DNA of 64,000 nucleotides, from the NCBI RefSeq assembly GCF_963678635.1, contig NC_087067.1:28403547-28467546 (forward strand), given 5' to 3'. Shown piece after piece: positions 51,500 through 63,333 of the stretch. The notes under the pieces were generated by a model that had not been told where the DNA came from, ran no database searches, and was given only the letters and a program-made list of their open reading frames with translations. Positions within the stretch are counted from its first letter, which is position 1, and each line of letters starts with the position of its first letter. Both the position numbers and the translations under genes were made by a program. The DNA comes from Symsagittifera roscoffensis. Its lineage: Eukaryota; Xenacoelomorpha; Acoela; Convolutidae.

Positions 51500-53590
51500 G
51501 GATTGCGCTCAGGCATTGTTTGATGCTAAGTTTCCTTGTCCATGCCAAAATGGATTCCGTTTGTTCCCAAAATACCGAAATCAATCTTTCCCAGCCTCAA
51601 GTGACACACTATAGTACCGAGAAATTGGATCGTCTCTTAATGGCAAGAAGAAAACTAGAAAAGGATCTCTATGTATTCCAACCGTCGTTGGAAAATTGAC
51701 AAGTAGATACGAGATTGCAAGAAATGTCTTCAAAATGATGTCGAAAGCGAAGTCTCCAATTTTAAAAATCAACATCAGTTTAGCCTTTTCGAACCTGGTA
51801 AAGGACTCGAAGGAGTTACCGTGAAACATGATGATGTTCTGTCTAAAGCAATTTTTTACCTCGATACAAGCAAGTGACAAAGTGGAATACGCTTTGGGCA
51901 CTAGATCTCCCGCTTCCCAGTTACATCAACTTGTAATAGCCAGCATGAACTCGGTCGATACAAAATAGCTTCAACTTTATCGAGTCAGAAGATTCGAGAC
52001 CTCAAAATTGCGAAACTCCGTCAAAAAGATATCGAACGACAAAATGAAATCAAGTTATGTTTGAAATAACTAAAACACCAGTTAGTGCTTCAGAAACTCA
52101 AACTCGTGCTAGAGGAGTAAGCAGAAGAGAATAGAGTGAAGCAAGCCGAACTAAAATTTTGGCTTCAAGAAGAAGATGCCGATGTCAAACCGAATGTCCA
52201 AGCTATCAGTTTATGTGATCTCGCTGTTGCAGAAAGTGACATTGGCCGTCTTCGAACCGAGACTTTGGTCGACAAACGTCGAAGAAATTTTGTCATTACC
52301 GATGTTCCAACCGTCAGCGAATACTACTGTTTCCCAATCGTACCGTTGTGATCCGAATCGAGCTTTGAGCATGTCAAGGTTACCGTCATTAGTTGTGAAA
52401 GTTTCAGCTACCACGACCTGTCTCACTATCGCATCCGTTCCATCCACATACTTTGGTAATTCCTCCATACCTGGAACCACTAGCAGAAACATCAATTACC
52501 GTTCGTCGTTTCAGTCTAATGGTCCTCCCAATTCGATCGAAGTAGAAATTTTCCGTCAGCGTGATTAAACGTACACTTTCTATCTCAGCCCCACGCAGCT
52601 CGGACCGTGTCCCCTCATAGTCAATGAAAATCCGTTCAAAACCCGAACTGTTTCCCCACTTTTTATAATCACCAAAACATTGGTGAAACATATCTCAACT
52701 CAACTTCGTTTCAAATGCTTGTTCCTCCGGTTCCGCCATCCGACCCTCCTATTTCGCAGTATTAACATCCACTAGAGGACAAAGCGGTTATCACTAGAGA
52801 CTTAGCTGATCTAATCAACAACAGTCTAAAAAATCTTCTGCCGGAATAGAAGTTTTTGAAAAAAGGATGGCACTTCCTTGGGTATGAGTGATTTGGACAG
52901 TTTTCCTGCACTGTAGGTTTGGCCGCTTTAAGTAATAACGTTCACTAATGTATGTAAAAACTATGTGAAATTCAGCTATATGTGAGTTTGCTCACTCTGG
53001 CAAGATGTACAAAGATGCACTGAACATTTTAAAAACAAGTTCGGTATGTCTCAGACGGTTATTAGTGCGCATCTTGACAAACCCAATGTTTTTCTGCCGC
53101 TACAGATGGATAACTTCGAAAGCATCATCAATTTTGCATCAACCTTTTCAAGTTCTAGTTTACTAAATTTAAACAAATGCTTGAGTGAAAAAGCAGAACC
53201 ACGACAACTTTAGCTTCAAACAGCAACACATCGACGTTGCCTAAAAAGCAAGAATCTCATTATCCTCTATGGAAGCTGTTAAAAGGCCAGCACGGAATTT
53301 GAAGTTGCATCAAGGAAAAAACGCAATGCAGCGTGCCAAGTTTGAAGATTGACAAAGATTGCAATTTTTTGCCGGCAACTTCACCATTCGTTTCAAAGTT
53401 GCACTCGAGCTAAAAAAAAATGCAACAAAACAGTTGTGAGAGAACAATCACCTTCTGTTTCACGGCGCAGAACATGTTTTTCCACCAAAAGAACAACGCA
53501 AGGAGGCTCAAAGTAAACCAGAATTGATGCTGGCGCAAACCAATAACGTACGCGAATCTGCTAACAACTTTTTTAAACATGGAGTTTTTT
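51500..53590 (+). pseudogene. probable BEL/Pao Gag region, decayed
   Basis: Broken + frames rich in K, E, Q and L (around 51970-52350, e.g. KIAKLRQKDIERQNE and EENRVKQAELKFWLQEED) resemble the helical Gag of BEL elements. They sit directly before a BEL pol. No single motif proves it. Confidence 0.35.
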
Positions 53591-55330
53591 TGTAAATGTG
53601 GCAGGACTACTTCCAATTCTCACATTAAGCGTTTCGTTGGATGCCATCACCAGAAATTGCTTAGTTTTGTGTGACAGCGCATGTAGTCATTCATGGTTGT
53701 TTTCGAACTTTTGCCGATCAGCTTCAGTTGTCTGCATCACCGCTAGAGCTCACCGCTAGAGCTAAACTCCCATTACAGAAATACCACAAAACAGGTCGAC
53801 GTAACAACCGCCGAAATACGCGTTCAAAATTTGTCCTCTTAAAAGAAAAGATATCAACTTGGGAAGGGATGTTGTGATTGTGCCTGCGCTTCAGCTATTG
53901 TACCCGCATCTTGAGAATTTTGATCACATTGTCTACAATTACCCCGAAATAGATATGGTAGTAGAACAAGACTGCTTTCATGCCATTAAATCACCAGAAT
54001 GTATTAAAGACAAAAAAAAATCTCTATTTTTGACGTTCATCTCTCAATCCGTTGGGTGCTAAGGGCTCCTCTATCAGCTTCCACAGTACCTTTTTCAACC
54101 AGTTTCAAGCGCTGAGTTGAAGATAATTTGTTAGATGATGAAGTCAAGCAGTGATATGAACTTGAGTCGTACGGAACTTCCAAATCTGCCGATCATCACT
54201 CTGCTGCGTATAAACGTAGGGTAAGAATCCTCGGGTCGTCAACATATGACGACCAGGAGCGATATATTGTATGTATGCTTTGGGCTGGTAACGACACGCA
54301 AATGCCCAACAACTACTATTTCGCTCTCGCGCAGTACATTTTATTCGAAAAAAGATTTAATAAAGACGTCAGTTTAAGGCAGCGCTATAGTCAGATCATT
54401 GAGGACAATATCGATAAAGGACACTTTTTTCCTGGTGGTCCGCACGATCTACAAAGTTGCACTGCTCGAGAATGGTACTTACCAAATCATCCAGTGATAA
54501 AGCTCAACAAGCGTGAAAAGGTGAGACAAATTTGAATTGTGCATCAAAAGATCTGAGAACATCGTTAAAATAGTCATTGTTGAATCGTCCTGATCTGCTA
54601 CAGTTTTTAATACAAGTTTTTCTCCGATTGCGACAGTTCAAAGATGCAATTTTTGCTAATATAGAGGGAATGTTCTTGCAGTTGGTGTAACACCAATCGA
54701 TCGGCATTCTCTGCATTTTTCTGGTGGGAGGACTCCACATTTCATGTGAGTGTTGTTCAGTACACTAGGCACATTTTTGGAGCTCGAGATTCCCAAAAAT
54801 GTACAAAGTTCGTGCTCCAACAAACCTTGAGAGGTAACTTTGACAAGTTTCCAGCAAGATTGGTACTGTAAAGCGAATCAATTAAAACGTTCACACGGCA
54901 CAACATGTACAAGGTCTAAATTGGTACAACAAAACTGATACCTTAAACGTTGGTTGTGGCTTGATAACAGTTATAAAGTAACTAATTACGCAGCGCATCG
55001 TGTTAAGTTACGTCTCGTCGATTTGCGATCCGATCGGTTTAGTCGCACCGTACACCGTTTGTGCCCGGCTTTTACTGAAGGATGTTTGGCGTCTTTATGG
55101 CCAGAAGTGGGATGAGCCATTGTCAGGCGAGCCTCAGGAGAAGTTTATGGAATGGCATACTGGTTTACCATTACTTGGCCGCTTAACAGTTTGTCGCTGT
55201 TTCTTCTCACGGTTGATCAATTAGAACTGTGACATTCGACTAGAATGGACGAAAATGCAGTTTCGAGTTTTTAGCAGCGAACCTTCCGAATTGGCGGTTT
55301 TGAAGGATTAAGAGCGTTATTCAGACGATT
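53590..55330 (+). pseudogene. BEL/Pao LTR retrotransposon pol relic
   Basis: Protease-like start near 53600, then the typical pre-RT block: RYIVCMLW, MPNNYYFALAQ, LFEKRFNKD, LRQRYSQIIEDNIDKGH and REWYLPNHPVIK. Reverse transcriptase follows in another frame (LLNRPDLLQFL, FLRLRQFKDAIFANIEGMF). After a gap comes LSYVSSICDPIGLVAPYTV, ARLLLKDVWRLYGQKWDEPL, the BEL connection/RNase H motif. Many stops and shifts; no YxDD seen; integrase absent. Confidence 0.8.
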
Positions 55331-55652
55331 AGACAAATCGTGAAGGCTGGAGAATTCGGAAATTCCTAAATTTTAAAAATTCGAAATGATGACGTAATAA
55401 TTCTAAGAAACGTCAAAAACGGCCAATTTGGAGAAAAACCGAAATAGACACACAGCAACGATAGTTGCGACGACGACAACAACGGAAAAATTGAGAATCG
55501 GAATCAGAAAAAAAACAGAAGAAGCAGAGACCGCTCCGAGTTGCAACTATTGTGCCGCTACAATAGTTGCAAGGCCGTTGCGAACAACGGTGAAGGGTGG
55601 AAAACCAGCCTTCTGGAAGGAGAATAAGAGTCTTACTTCCCCGGATTCAAGA

Positions 55653-58331
55653 ATCCGGAGGGGTCTCGGGACTGGAACTCATATCTTTTTATACAAACCC
55701 TTAGCTTCCCTATTATGTCCTGAATTGAATTTAATTAACATCTGAATTCATTTTACGAGGATGAGAAGCTAGGAGTTGGGGGGAAAGGGTTGATCCATCT
55801 TCGATCTACTGAGCAAAAACAATAATAACTCAATAGATAGTAGTAGCCCTGTTTTTAGGAGTGACCTCGTGATCTGGGCATACTGAGACCCAGCCATCAG
55901 TTCACTATTTCTGCATGTCATTAAGTTAATTTGAGCGTTCTGGTCGAAGCCGGAGAACAGTAACGTTTTTGTCGACCCGATGTTGAAAAGATCACTAAAA
56001 GAACTGACTTGGTAGAGACGGTGAAAAGCATGTAGAGCTCTGTTTAGACGTTGGCCAGTAGCCTGAGAACCTAGCTTTAATTTCTCTTGATATGTACTTC
56101 CAGCGAATGTTGCATAGATGTTTTTATGGCGCTCCTGGGTGTTATTCTTTTTTAACATCATGACCAGCAGAACCGTTAACGAGCACTCCTCGCCGAGCAA
56201 ATGGTCACATTAACGCCCTTAATAGGCCAAAACCGCCGAGGCCGAAGAGTAGTTCGGAACGCGGAAGCCTTCCGGATTACCGTGAATAGTTTTTTAACCT
56301 AGTTAAGACCGAAAATTCACGAACCAGGAAGGGTGGGGGGATCGGCCATCCCCTCGTTCCCTGAGAGTTTTGTGACCAAAAGTACTTAAAGATATATATA
56401 AAACCAAACAAAAAGTAGTATAGTACCCAAGAAAAACAAAAAACATAAAAAATAACCGAAATAATCAAAAACAGTAAAAAAAAAAAAGTAAAAAATCAGT
56501 AGAAATCATTCCCCCAGACAAGATGTGATCCGACCGTCCCGTTTGTTGTTGATAGATATATTGTTGTTATTTGCATTTATATCAGTCAGGATTGTTACAA
56601 TCATTTTTGTAGCCCGTTTGTGAGGCTTGTACTGTAGGGTTGTTTGAGTATTTAAGCACGTTAATGCTAATTTGCGCTCAATCCGGAAGGGTCTGCTGAT
56701 TTGCGCTCAATCCGGAGGGGTCTTGGGAGAAGACTGATCCGGCAAGCAGTTCAAGGAGCAACAAGAAGGGGCTCAACGACAACTACAATCGACTGTTAGG
56801 TATCGTTAACAAGTTTTGTATCCCTTTTGGTACAAAAATTAAGATAATAATCTGTGGGGGGCTCGACAGTGCTGCACTGTAGTGACCCTTCACCGAACTG
56901 CGAATATCCGAGTTAAGCACCTTAATTCGGATATTGAACAAACCCGGAGGGGTATAGTATTTTTAGTATTATTACTTATATAGCCCATATTAATACTCCT
57001 ATATCGTTTTTCAATGAAAAAACAAAGAAAACAGACCGGTTTTTAGGGTCAAAATAGCGATATTTTGATCCACCCACAAGTCGCGATTTTTGACATATCG
57101 ATATTTTTTGGAACGGAAAAAAGCGCTTAATTGGTGTGTTACATCGTAATTGCACTACTATAGTAGGTAGTAACGGTTAAGTTTAGTTCGGAGGTGGTTG
57201 GAACTATTTTGGTACCAAAAACCGAGTTTTCGTGATTTTTGAGAAAACGGAACAATATAAGTTCAGAAAATTTTTTGAAATTTTTGAGTTAGGACAGTAA
57301 AAACAGTTGTTCGGACAACTTCCACTAGTGAATCTACAGGTTCTAAAAACCGCTTCGCGAAAGCCTTCTGGGTTACAGAGAAATCGAACTTAACAAGTTT
57401 GATTCAGTAGATTCATCAATCCGAAGGGATCCAGGTAGCATAGTTTTTCGCAAATTTTTTCAACTAAAGCGTTTTAGATCGGGTATTTTGCATTGAACTA
57501 GAAAAGTAAAGGCCTTCTGAGCTCGGATCAATAATTTTTAGGTCGAAAAGAACGGAAATGCGGAAAAAGTTAGGCGGAACCTATAAAAGAGAAATTTCTT
57601 GACTTTAGAAAAAAGACGTTTTGGTTAATAACTTTGGAACTACTAGATAGATCCAGTTAAACTTGGTACCATTAGATCAGAAATTACTTGAGCTTACTAA
57701 TAGGAACAAAAGTTTTTCGAAAAAGAAAGCGTGAAAATTTTTTGAGATTGTTTTTAGCAAATTCACCAATTCGGGAGGTTAGATCCCTCACGTTTTATAA
57801 AAAATTGTTTGGAAAGCCCTTACACCCCTACCAAAGGGTAGAAACGGTTGAATAAGGCAATTTTACGCTGTTCTAGAAGAATAGGGAAGGCTAAAGGCTC
57901 CAGAAAAATTGATAGAGCCGGAATTAGGCTAGCGATAAGACCCTTCACCGTTAGCGTGAATTGTCAAATAAGAGGCTTAACTTCAATCCGGAAGGGTCCA
58001 GGGAAGGACCACATACCCTTCCTAGTTGATACAAAAAGCATAATAGCATCGGAGAACGTATCCGGAAGGGTGTAGGTTGAAAATCAAGGAAGTCTCAGAA
58101 AAGCTAATTTTACAAAACCGGAGGGGTCCAAATTTGCGTTAATCGGAGGGGTCCCAATCCGGATGGGTCCTGTTTTCACAAAACCGGAGGGGTTCAAATT
58201 TTGATAGAGCTTATATCAGCTAACACAGATGGGTCCAAATACGGAGGGGTCTCAATTTTGCCAATCCGGAGGGGTCTTGTTTTTGCCAATCCGGAGGGGT
58301 ACTGTTTTTTTTGTCAACCAGGAGGGGTATT
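55653..58331 (+). repeat. CCGGAGGGGTC motif array in gypsy leader
   Basis: About 16 copies of a motif close to AATCCGGAGGGGTCC, at 55653, 56682, 56710, 56943, 57421 (CCGAAGGGATCC), 57985, 58060, 58116, 58140, 58154, 58182, 58223, 58239, 58263, 58288 and 58318. All are in one orientation, and ten lie within the last 270 bp. Spacers differ in sequence and length, so this is a set of repeated short sites rather than a satellite. Variants are mostly GGAAGGG or GGATGGG for GGAGGGG. Confidence 0.8.
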
Positions 58332-59005
58332 ATTTTGTTTAAGGACTTAAGTAAACAGAAGAAAAGATAATAGTGAGGGGTGTTAGGTTATTAAGAAATA
58401 GGCTAGGAACCAGTGACTGCACTGGTAACTTGCCTTTAAAGAAAAAGACTACACCAAAACAAAACAGCTCCAAACTCGGATATTCGCGACTCTAAGTCCA
58501 AATTAAAAAAGAGTGTGTAACTCATTGGTGTGGATTGAAATCTAAAACGTTTTTGAGAAAAGTGACTGGCCTGAGGATTTTAGTAGGTCTAGTTCGGGCA
58601 GTCCGAAGGCAGATAGGTAACACAGGACTCGGTGGGTGCAATAGACGCCCACTTGAGAAAATTACTGCCTTCAAGTTTTGTCTGTTTGGTACAGGGAAAG
58701 CTCTTTTTTATAAAACAAGTTGGACTATTGTACTGCGTCCGACTGAAAGTACAATACACATACGTTTTTCATAAAAGTTTTCTTATTTTGATACTGTGCT
58801 AGTTCTCAAATCTTACGACTAATAATCGATTATTGTGAATAAATTGTGAATACGCTGTGCCGTGATAACATACAAGGATTCGTGGTCACTATTTAATAGA
58901 AATTTTTGGATTTTTTTGTGTTGTGTTATTTTTATCGATAGTCAAACTAGAAGGTCACCAGCAATCGAATTGAGTGTAAAGGCATTAAGAAGTGATAAAT
59001 TGAAA

Positions 59006-60385
59006 ATGAGTCTAGTCAAGTCAAGAATACCTAAACGAGGTATTAGCTCTAGGAAATTCATACCTAAAAAGCAAAGACGAGCAATGACCGACCCTTTTGT
59101 GGAACGGATCACACGAACCCGGACCAACAAAGGGGAAACGGTTTCAGGCAGAATGGTTGAAACCAGGAGTCAGAAGTCCTCAGAAGAGCGAAAAGCTATG
59201 CTAGAAGTGGAGGTTCATCCGGACCAGGCCATGAATGAGAACCAGGAAAAACATGGACCGGAGGGAAGAGACAGAAGGCTGGCGAGTGATTCTACTCCGG
59301 TAGAACAAGGCCAAGATTTTGCCACTTCCACCGGGACACTGGACCGAGAGGAGATTTCGGAACTGTCCGACATCTCTACTGAAATTGTGGCAACTAGAAG
59401 ATCTCCCACAGACAACACCATGATGGCAGGCGTGACGGAGAAACAGACAACGTCCTCATCAATCTCAGAAAGGATGAAGAACACTTTCGGAAACATCTTT
59501 CCATTCACCATGGGAGTGGGCACAGGAAAGGAAGGTGAATCCCAGGAGGAAGAAGAGGACGAAGACGAGCTAGTTGACTTTGGATCTCCAGTCAGCCTCA
59601 ATAGTTCGACCCAGGAGAATGAGGCATACGTCGAAAGAGAGACAGGAACCATGGAAAAATTTGGTGTGGTGAGAACGATAAGCAAAGACGGAAACACATC
59701 AAGCCAGTCGAGAGGCTTTACGAGTATGACAAATTCAGAGACGCGAACTGGGCAAAATAGAAATACAGGGCTAAATAACGCAACGGCAGATCCGGAGTTG
59801 GATAATGAAATGATATCGAGTCAGATAATCAAAGCCCGAATCTCGACCAGCACAATGCTACCTGGGATCTACAGGGTGACACCGCCACTAGTGACGCTAC
59901 TAGTGGAAAACGGGGCATCATTAGAAGAAGCCTTGATCAACATAGTGGGCAGTATAGGAGAACAAAATGAACAGATGTCCTTAAGAATGAGTGAACTAGA
60001 AAGAGCAGTTCACACTGAGAGAGAAAGTATACGAGAAGAAATAAACCGCAATAGACAAGAAGTTGGTAGGAGCGAAAAACGCTTGAAAGAAAGAACGGAC
60101 GAGCACATAGCAAAGAACTTGTCGCGATTGACAAGAGAAGCGGAACAGAGGGAGTTACGCTTAAGAGACGACATGGAGAAGTTAAGAATTCAGCAAGAGC
60201 AGTCTCTTGGGACTCTTGACACAAAGATAGATGCGATGATGGAGAGGCGAACTCCGGTTATCATGGATAGGTTGGACGGGCTACTAGGCAGCAAGAGTGG
60301 ACCAAAAGAAGGGGAACCGAACTCGGGAGGTCCCAGCAGGGAGACGAAAATCAACTTCAATGACCATCAAAGGAGGAGGACATAA
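59006..60385 (+). CDS. gag: gypsy Gag, N-terminal part
   Basis: Chosen start is the first ATG (59006); the frame is open from 58862. 459 codons to TAA at 60383. Near residue 50 lies MVETRSQK, a familiar type of gypsy Gag start, so 59153 is an alternative. The middle is serine/threonine-rich with an acidic run (EEEEDEDEL), then a long charged coiled coil (about residues 325-425, e.g. MSLRMSELERAVHTERES). After TAA the same frame continues with an RGRGSSSGYATRD-type Gly/Arg/Ser segment and the capsid domain, so this is only part of Gag. Confidence 0.75.
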   Translation: MSLVKSRIPKRGISSRKFIPKKQRRAMTDPFVERITRTRTNKGETVSGRMVETRSQKSSEERKAMLEVEVHPDQAMNENQEKHGPEGRDRRLASDSTPVEQGQDFATSTGTLDREEISELSDISTEIVATRRSPTDNTMMAGVTEKQTTSSSISERMKNTFGNIFPFTMGVGTGKEGESQEEEEDEDELVDFGSPVSLNSSTQENEAYVERETGTMEKFGVVRTISKDGNTSSQSRGFTSMTNSETRTGQNRNTGLNNATADPELDNEMISSQIIKARISTSTMLPGIYRVTPPLVTLLVENGASLEEALINIVGSIGEQNEQMSLRMSELERAVHTERESIREEINRNRQEVGRSEKRLKERTDEHIAKNLSRLTREAEQRELRLRDDMEKLRIQQEQSLGTLDTKIDAMMERRTPVIMDRLDGLLGSKSGPKEGEPNSGGPSRETKINFNDHQRRRT

Positions 60386-61318
60386 GGATCCACTAGAGGT
60401 AGGGGCAGTTCATCAGGCTATGCCACGAGGGATAATAGAACATGGGGCCCAAACAGTAGAGCAAGTTCAACGGGGAATAGACAGACCTCAAACGAACGAC
60501 CGACGCAAGGCACACATGCGACTGGGAGAGGTGATTCCGGTAACAGGAGACATGCGAGCCCAGGGAGGAGTCATGTGGGCCAAGCGGGAAACAGTCACGG
60601 CGATTTGGATTGCAGGGATGCACCGAATACAGAGCCCTTAACGAGGTGCGATGATACTCAGGCGGGGCACTCGAGAGATGCTACGGCAATGGCCACAGCC
60701 TTTGAACCCCTGAACAGATCTTTGGAGACATTCCTGACGAGGTTATCCAGAACCAATGAACGCAGTGAGAAGTCCAGAAGAGTCTTTAAGAAACCAAGAT
60801 GCTACAAAGACGAATCTGATGGCTGTATTGATACCTGGATAGAGGTAATGAAACTGCATTTCGAGGAAGAGGATTTATCGGAAAGACAAGAATGCAGTGC
60901 GCTCACCAGTAACTTGGAAGGGACAGCCCTGAACTGTGTCATGGCCAAGAAGCAATATCAGCAAGACACAGCTGAGAAAATCTTCGAAATCTTGTTAAAT
61001 CGTTTTTGATCAGGGGTGCAGGGGCACCAGGCAATGATGCGCTTCGAAAAACGGAGGCAACGAGAAGATGAAACGATAGGCAAGTTCCTAGACGATGTGG
61101 AAATGCTGAGAAGACGCAGCCAACCGGATGAGTCAAACAGAAGGATGAACCTGGCAGTAGCCTCGAATTTCATCGATGGTGTGAAGAATGATGAACTTAG
61201 AACAATGCTAGCAATGCATTACACACCACTATCAACCAATGCGCCAACACCAGAGGAGTTGAGGTTCAAGTCAAAAGAATACCTTGTTCTTATAATATCC
61301 TTCGAGATCTGGATATTA
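60386..61318 (+). pseudogene. gag: gypsy Gag capsid domain, same frame after in-frame stop
   Basis: In the same frame as 59006, beyond TAA 60383-60385. WIEVMKLHFEEEDLSERQEC, LEGTALNCV, then in-frame TGA 61007-61009, then FEKRRQREDETIGKFLDDVE and NFIDGVKNDELRTML form the retrotransposon Gag (capsid) domain: W...M...F, L.G.A, RRQ..DE.+..F...+..L and F..G+....LR. Only two stops interrupt over 800 codons, with no shift until about 61300. Confidence 0.7.
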
Positions 61319-61916
61319 TAGGAACAATTATGGCAATTTTAACAACGGACCAGCAAACCAAGGGAACAACTGGTACAAACCGAGGGATGATATGGACAAG
61401 AGACGCTCTTGTGCCAATTGCTGTTCAACGGACCATCACGTGTCAGCATGCCCAACTCAAAAACAGGGCATGAAAGCAAAAGGCTTTAGCCTCGAGGACG
61501 AAGATGCGTCAGAGGTCGATCATGAAGATTTCATGAGGGGAGTAATTGCAAAAATCGGCCCGAGGTGTTTCTTTTGCAACTTGGTAGGTCATTTTAAATC
61601 GGATTGTCCGCAATTCTGGGATGCTGTAGCAGACATCAAGCATCCAAGGCATGAGGAAGCTTTATCAGGAGTGAAAGCCAGCAAGGCTTGCCTATTGAGT
61701 GAAGCCGAGGCGCGCAGAAAAGACAAACCGCAAGAGCTGGCGACGAAGAAAATGCAATCGGTTACTGAAGAGTTATGCGAACCGGGACCAGTGACTGCGG
61801 CCGATGACTTCAAGATTGATTATAGGGCAGCCGCGAGGGATGCTCTAAATAGAGTGCAGCAGGAACTGGTGACAAAAGAGATCGAACAGAAAGTGAGAAA
61901 CTACAGGAGAAACTGA
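61296..61916 (+). CDS. gag: gypsy nucleocapsid, two zinc knuckles
   Basis: Frame +1 relative to the capsid. An N/G-rich linker (YGNFNNGPANQGNNWY) leads to two CX2CX4HX4C knuckles: CANCCSTDHHVSAC and CFFCNLVGHFKSDC, about 45 residues apart. A coiled segment follows; stop at 61914. The coil (EIEQKV... EKLQEKLN) continues in the next frame, so the 61890 break is a frameshift. Confidence 0.75.
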   Translation, partial: YPSRSGYYRNNYGNFNNGPANQGNNWYKPRDDMDKRRSCANCCSTDHHVSACPTQKQGMKAKGFSLEDEDASEVDHEDFMRGVIAKIGPRCFFCNLVGHFKSDCPQFWDAVADIKHPRHEEALSGVKASKACLLSEAEARRKDKPQELATKKMQSVTEELCEPGPVTAADDFKIDYRAAARDALNRVQQELVTKEIEQKVRNYRRN

Positions 61917-62329
61917 ACACCTTCGAGGCGACAGAAGTCGAAGAGACAAAGACAGCAAGTAGTTTGAGCATGAAACTTAATGTGATCTCCGGTCAGAGGT
62001 TCGGCATGGTGCCGCAAGGAAGCAAAATACAGTCATTAATCTCGGTAGCAGGACACCAGGTAATCAGAAACCTGAGAGAACCATTGGACTTCAATTTGAT
62101 GCATTTGGACACATATGCAGATTATCTGAGGCAGGTGGAGCCACGCACTGAGTCGAGAACTGTGCGAGCACTACTAACAACGGGTGGCCCTAGCATAAAG
62201 AAGCTTCATGGACGCTACGTGGAAGTCTTCGGGCCGTATCAAGTGATGCTGAACGTGGATGGAATCAGCATCTACACTAGGACTTATGCGACAACAGATA
62301 GTGACAACAGGGCAGATCTATTTGGGTGA
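61890..62329 (+). CDS. gypsy Gag-Pol linker region
   Basis: Open frame with EKLQEKLNTFEATEV, MKLNVISGQRFGMVP and VEVFGPYQVMLNVDGISI. It ends at TGA 62327, overlapping the protease frame; sense passes from one to the other near 62310. No named domain was recognised. Confidence 0.5.
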
Positions 62330-63326
62330 GGAGGAAATCAAAGTCCGCAGGATAGGCCATGACGCTATGATGGAACAAGACGCAGTACAGATCGGTTACG
62401 AAGCAGATGTGACTGCACATCTGCTCGACAACAACGGAAAGAAAATCGGAGTCACAGGGCTTCTGGACACAGGAGCGGTAGTGAGTGTGATGCCGATAAA
62501 AACTTGGGAAAGAATGGGCTTCACGAGAGAAGATCTAATTCCAACGAATCTCCGACTGGCCGGCGCCAATCGAGGAGCAATTTACGTAGCCGGAAGAACA
62601 CCAATAACGGTTCTCCACATGGGAGGACGGGATCTTTGGATGAGCTTCCTGGCGGTAGAGAATTTGGACGACGCCGACCAATTCATCTTGTGCAGAGAAA
62701 TCGCCAGGATTTTTGACGGGATGATCGACTTGAACAACGGTCTAATAAGGATTAGGAACCCGGATTGGAAGCATGTTAAGAAACCAATTAATAGGATAAT
62801 AACAGACAAAAACAAGGTACCAATTTCTTTAGACAGAAAAGTAAAACTACAGCCAGGGCAGGCTGTGGTAGCAATTTTTAGAATGAGAAAGTTAAATTCG
62901 TTAAGTGATAGTAAACAGGTTTGTTTGGTACCGAATCCAATTAGTCAAAGCTCAGTGATTTTAGGCCGGAGATTCTCGGTAACGCGAAACGGACTGTGTG
63001 TCAGTGTGTTATTGAACACACTGGACACCACGAATTCAATCCAGCGTGGAAAGAAGCTTGGTTACGCTCTGCCGATGAGGACCGACTATGAAGAGACACA
63101 GAACTTGAAGAAACTTAGTGTGAAAGACTGTCCTTATCATGCCAATAAAGAGAAAAATTTAAAAAGGATAAATGAATTAAAATCCATTCATAAATTGTTT
63201 TCAATGAAATCCGACACGGACAACGGCTTATCGAGCTGCTCGAATTTTCCGGAACGCCCCTCGTCATATGAACTAGAGTCTGACAAACCGGTTTTGCCAG
63301 AGAAAGAACACTTAAAGGGCAAATAG
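62259..63326 (+). CDS. pol: gypsy aspartic protease / N-terminal Pol
   Basis: 355-codon frame. GVTGLLDTGAVVSVMPIKTW is the retropepsin active site (LLDTGA), followed about 40 residues on by APITV-like RTPITVLHMGG and FILCREIARI (family FILG.D.L). The remainder leads toward RT (VRLQPGQAVVA-type segment). Ends at TAG 63324, after which Pol continues in another frame. Confidence 0.75.
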   Translation: MESASTLGLMRQQIVTTGQIYLGEEEIKVRRIGHDAMMEQDAVQIGYEADVTAHLLDNNGKKIGVTGLLDTGAVVSVMPIKTWERMGFTREDLIPTNLRLAGANRGAIYVAGRTPITVLHMGGRDLWMSFLAVENLDDADQFILCREIARIFDGMIDLNNGLIRIRNPDWKHVKKPINRIITDKNKVPISLDRKVKLQPGQAVVAIFRMRKLNSLSDSKQVCLVPNPISQSSVILGRRFSVTRNGLCVSVLLNTLDTTNSIQRGKKLGYALPMRTDYEETQNLKKLSVKDCPYHANKEKNLKRINELKSIHKLFSMKSDTDNGLSSCSNFPERPSSYELESDKPVLPEKEHLKGK

Positions 63327-63333
63327 GCGATGA

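Noticed and set aside
55769-56200. 143-codon minus-strand frame in the gypsy leader
   Set aside because: No motif recognised, no start context; probably chance in the leader or LTR.
59215-59697. 160-codon minus-strand frame
   Set aside because: Lies wholly opposite gypsy Gag; serine-rich translation is the mirror of acidic/serine codons.
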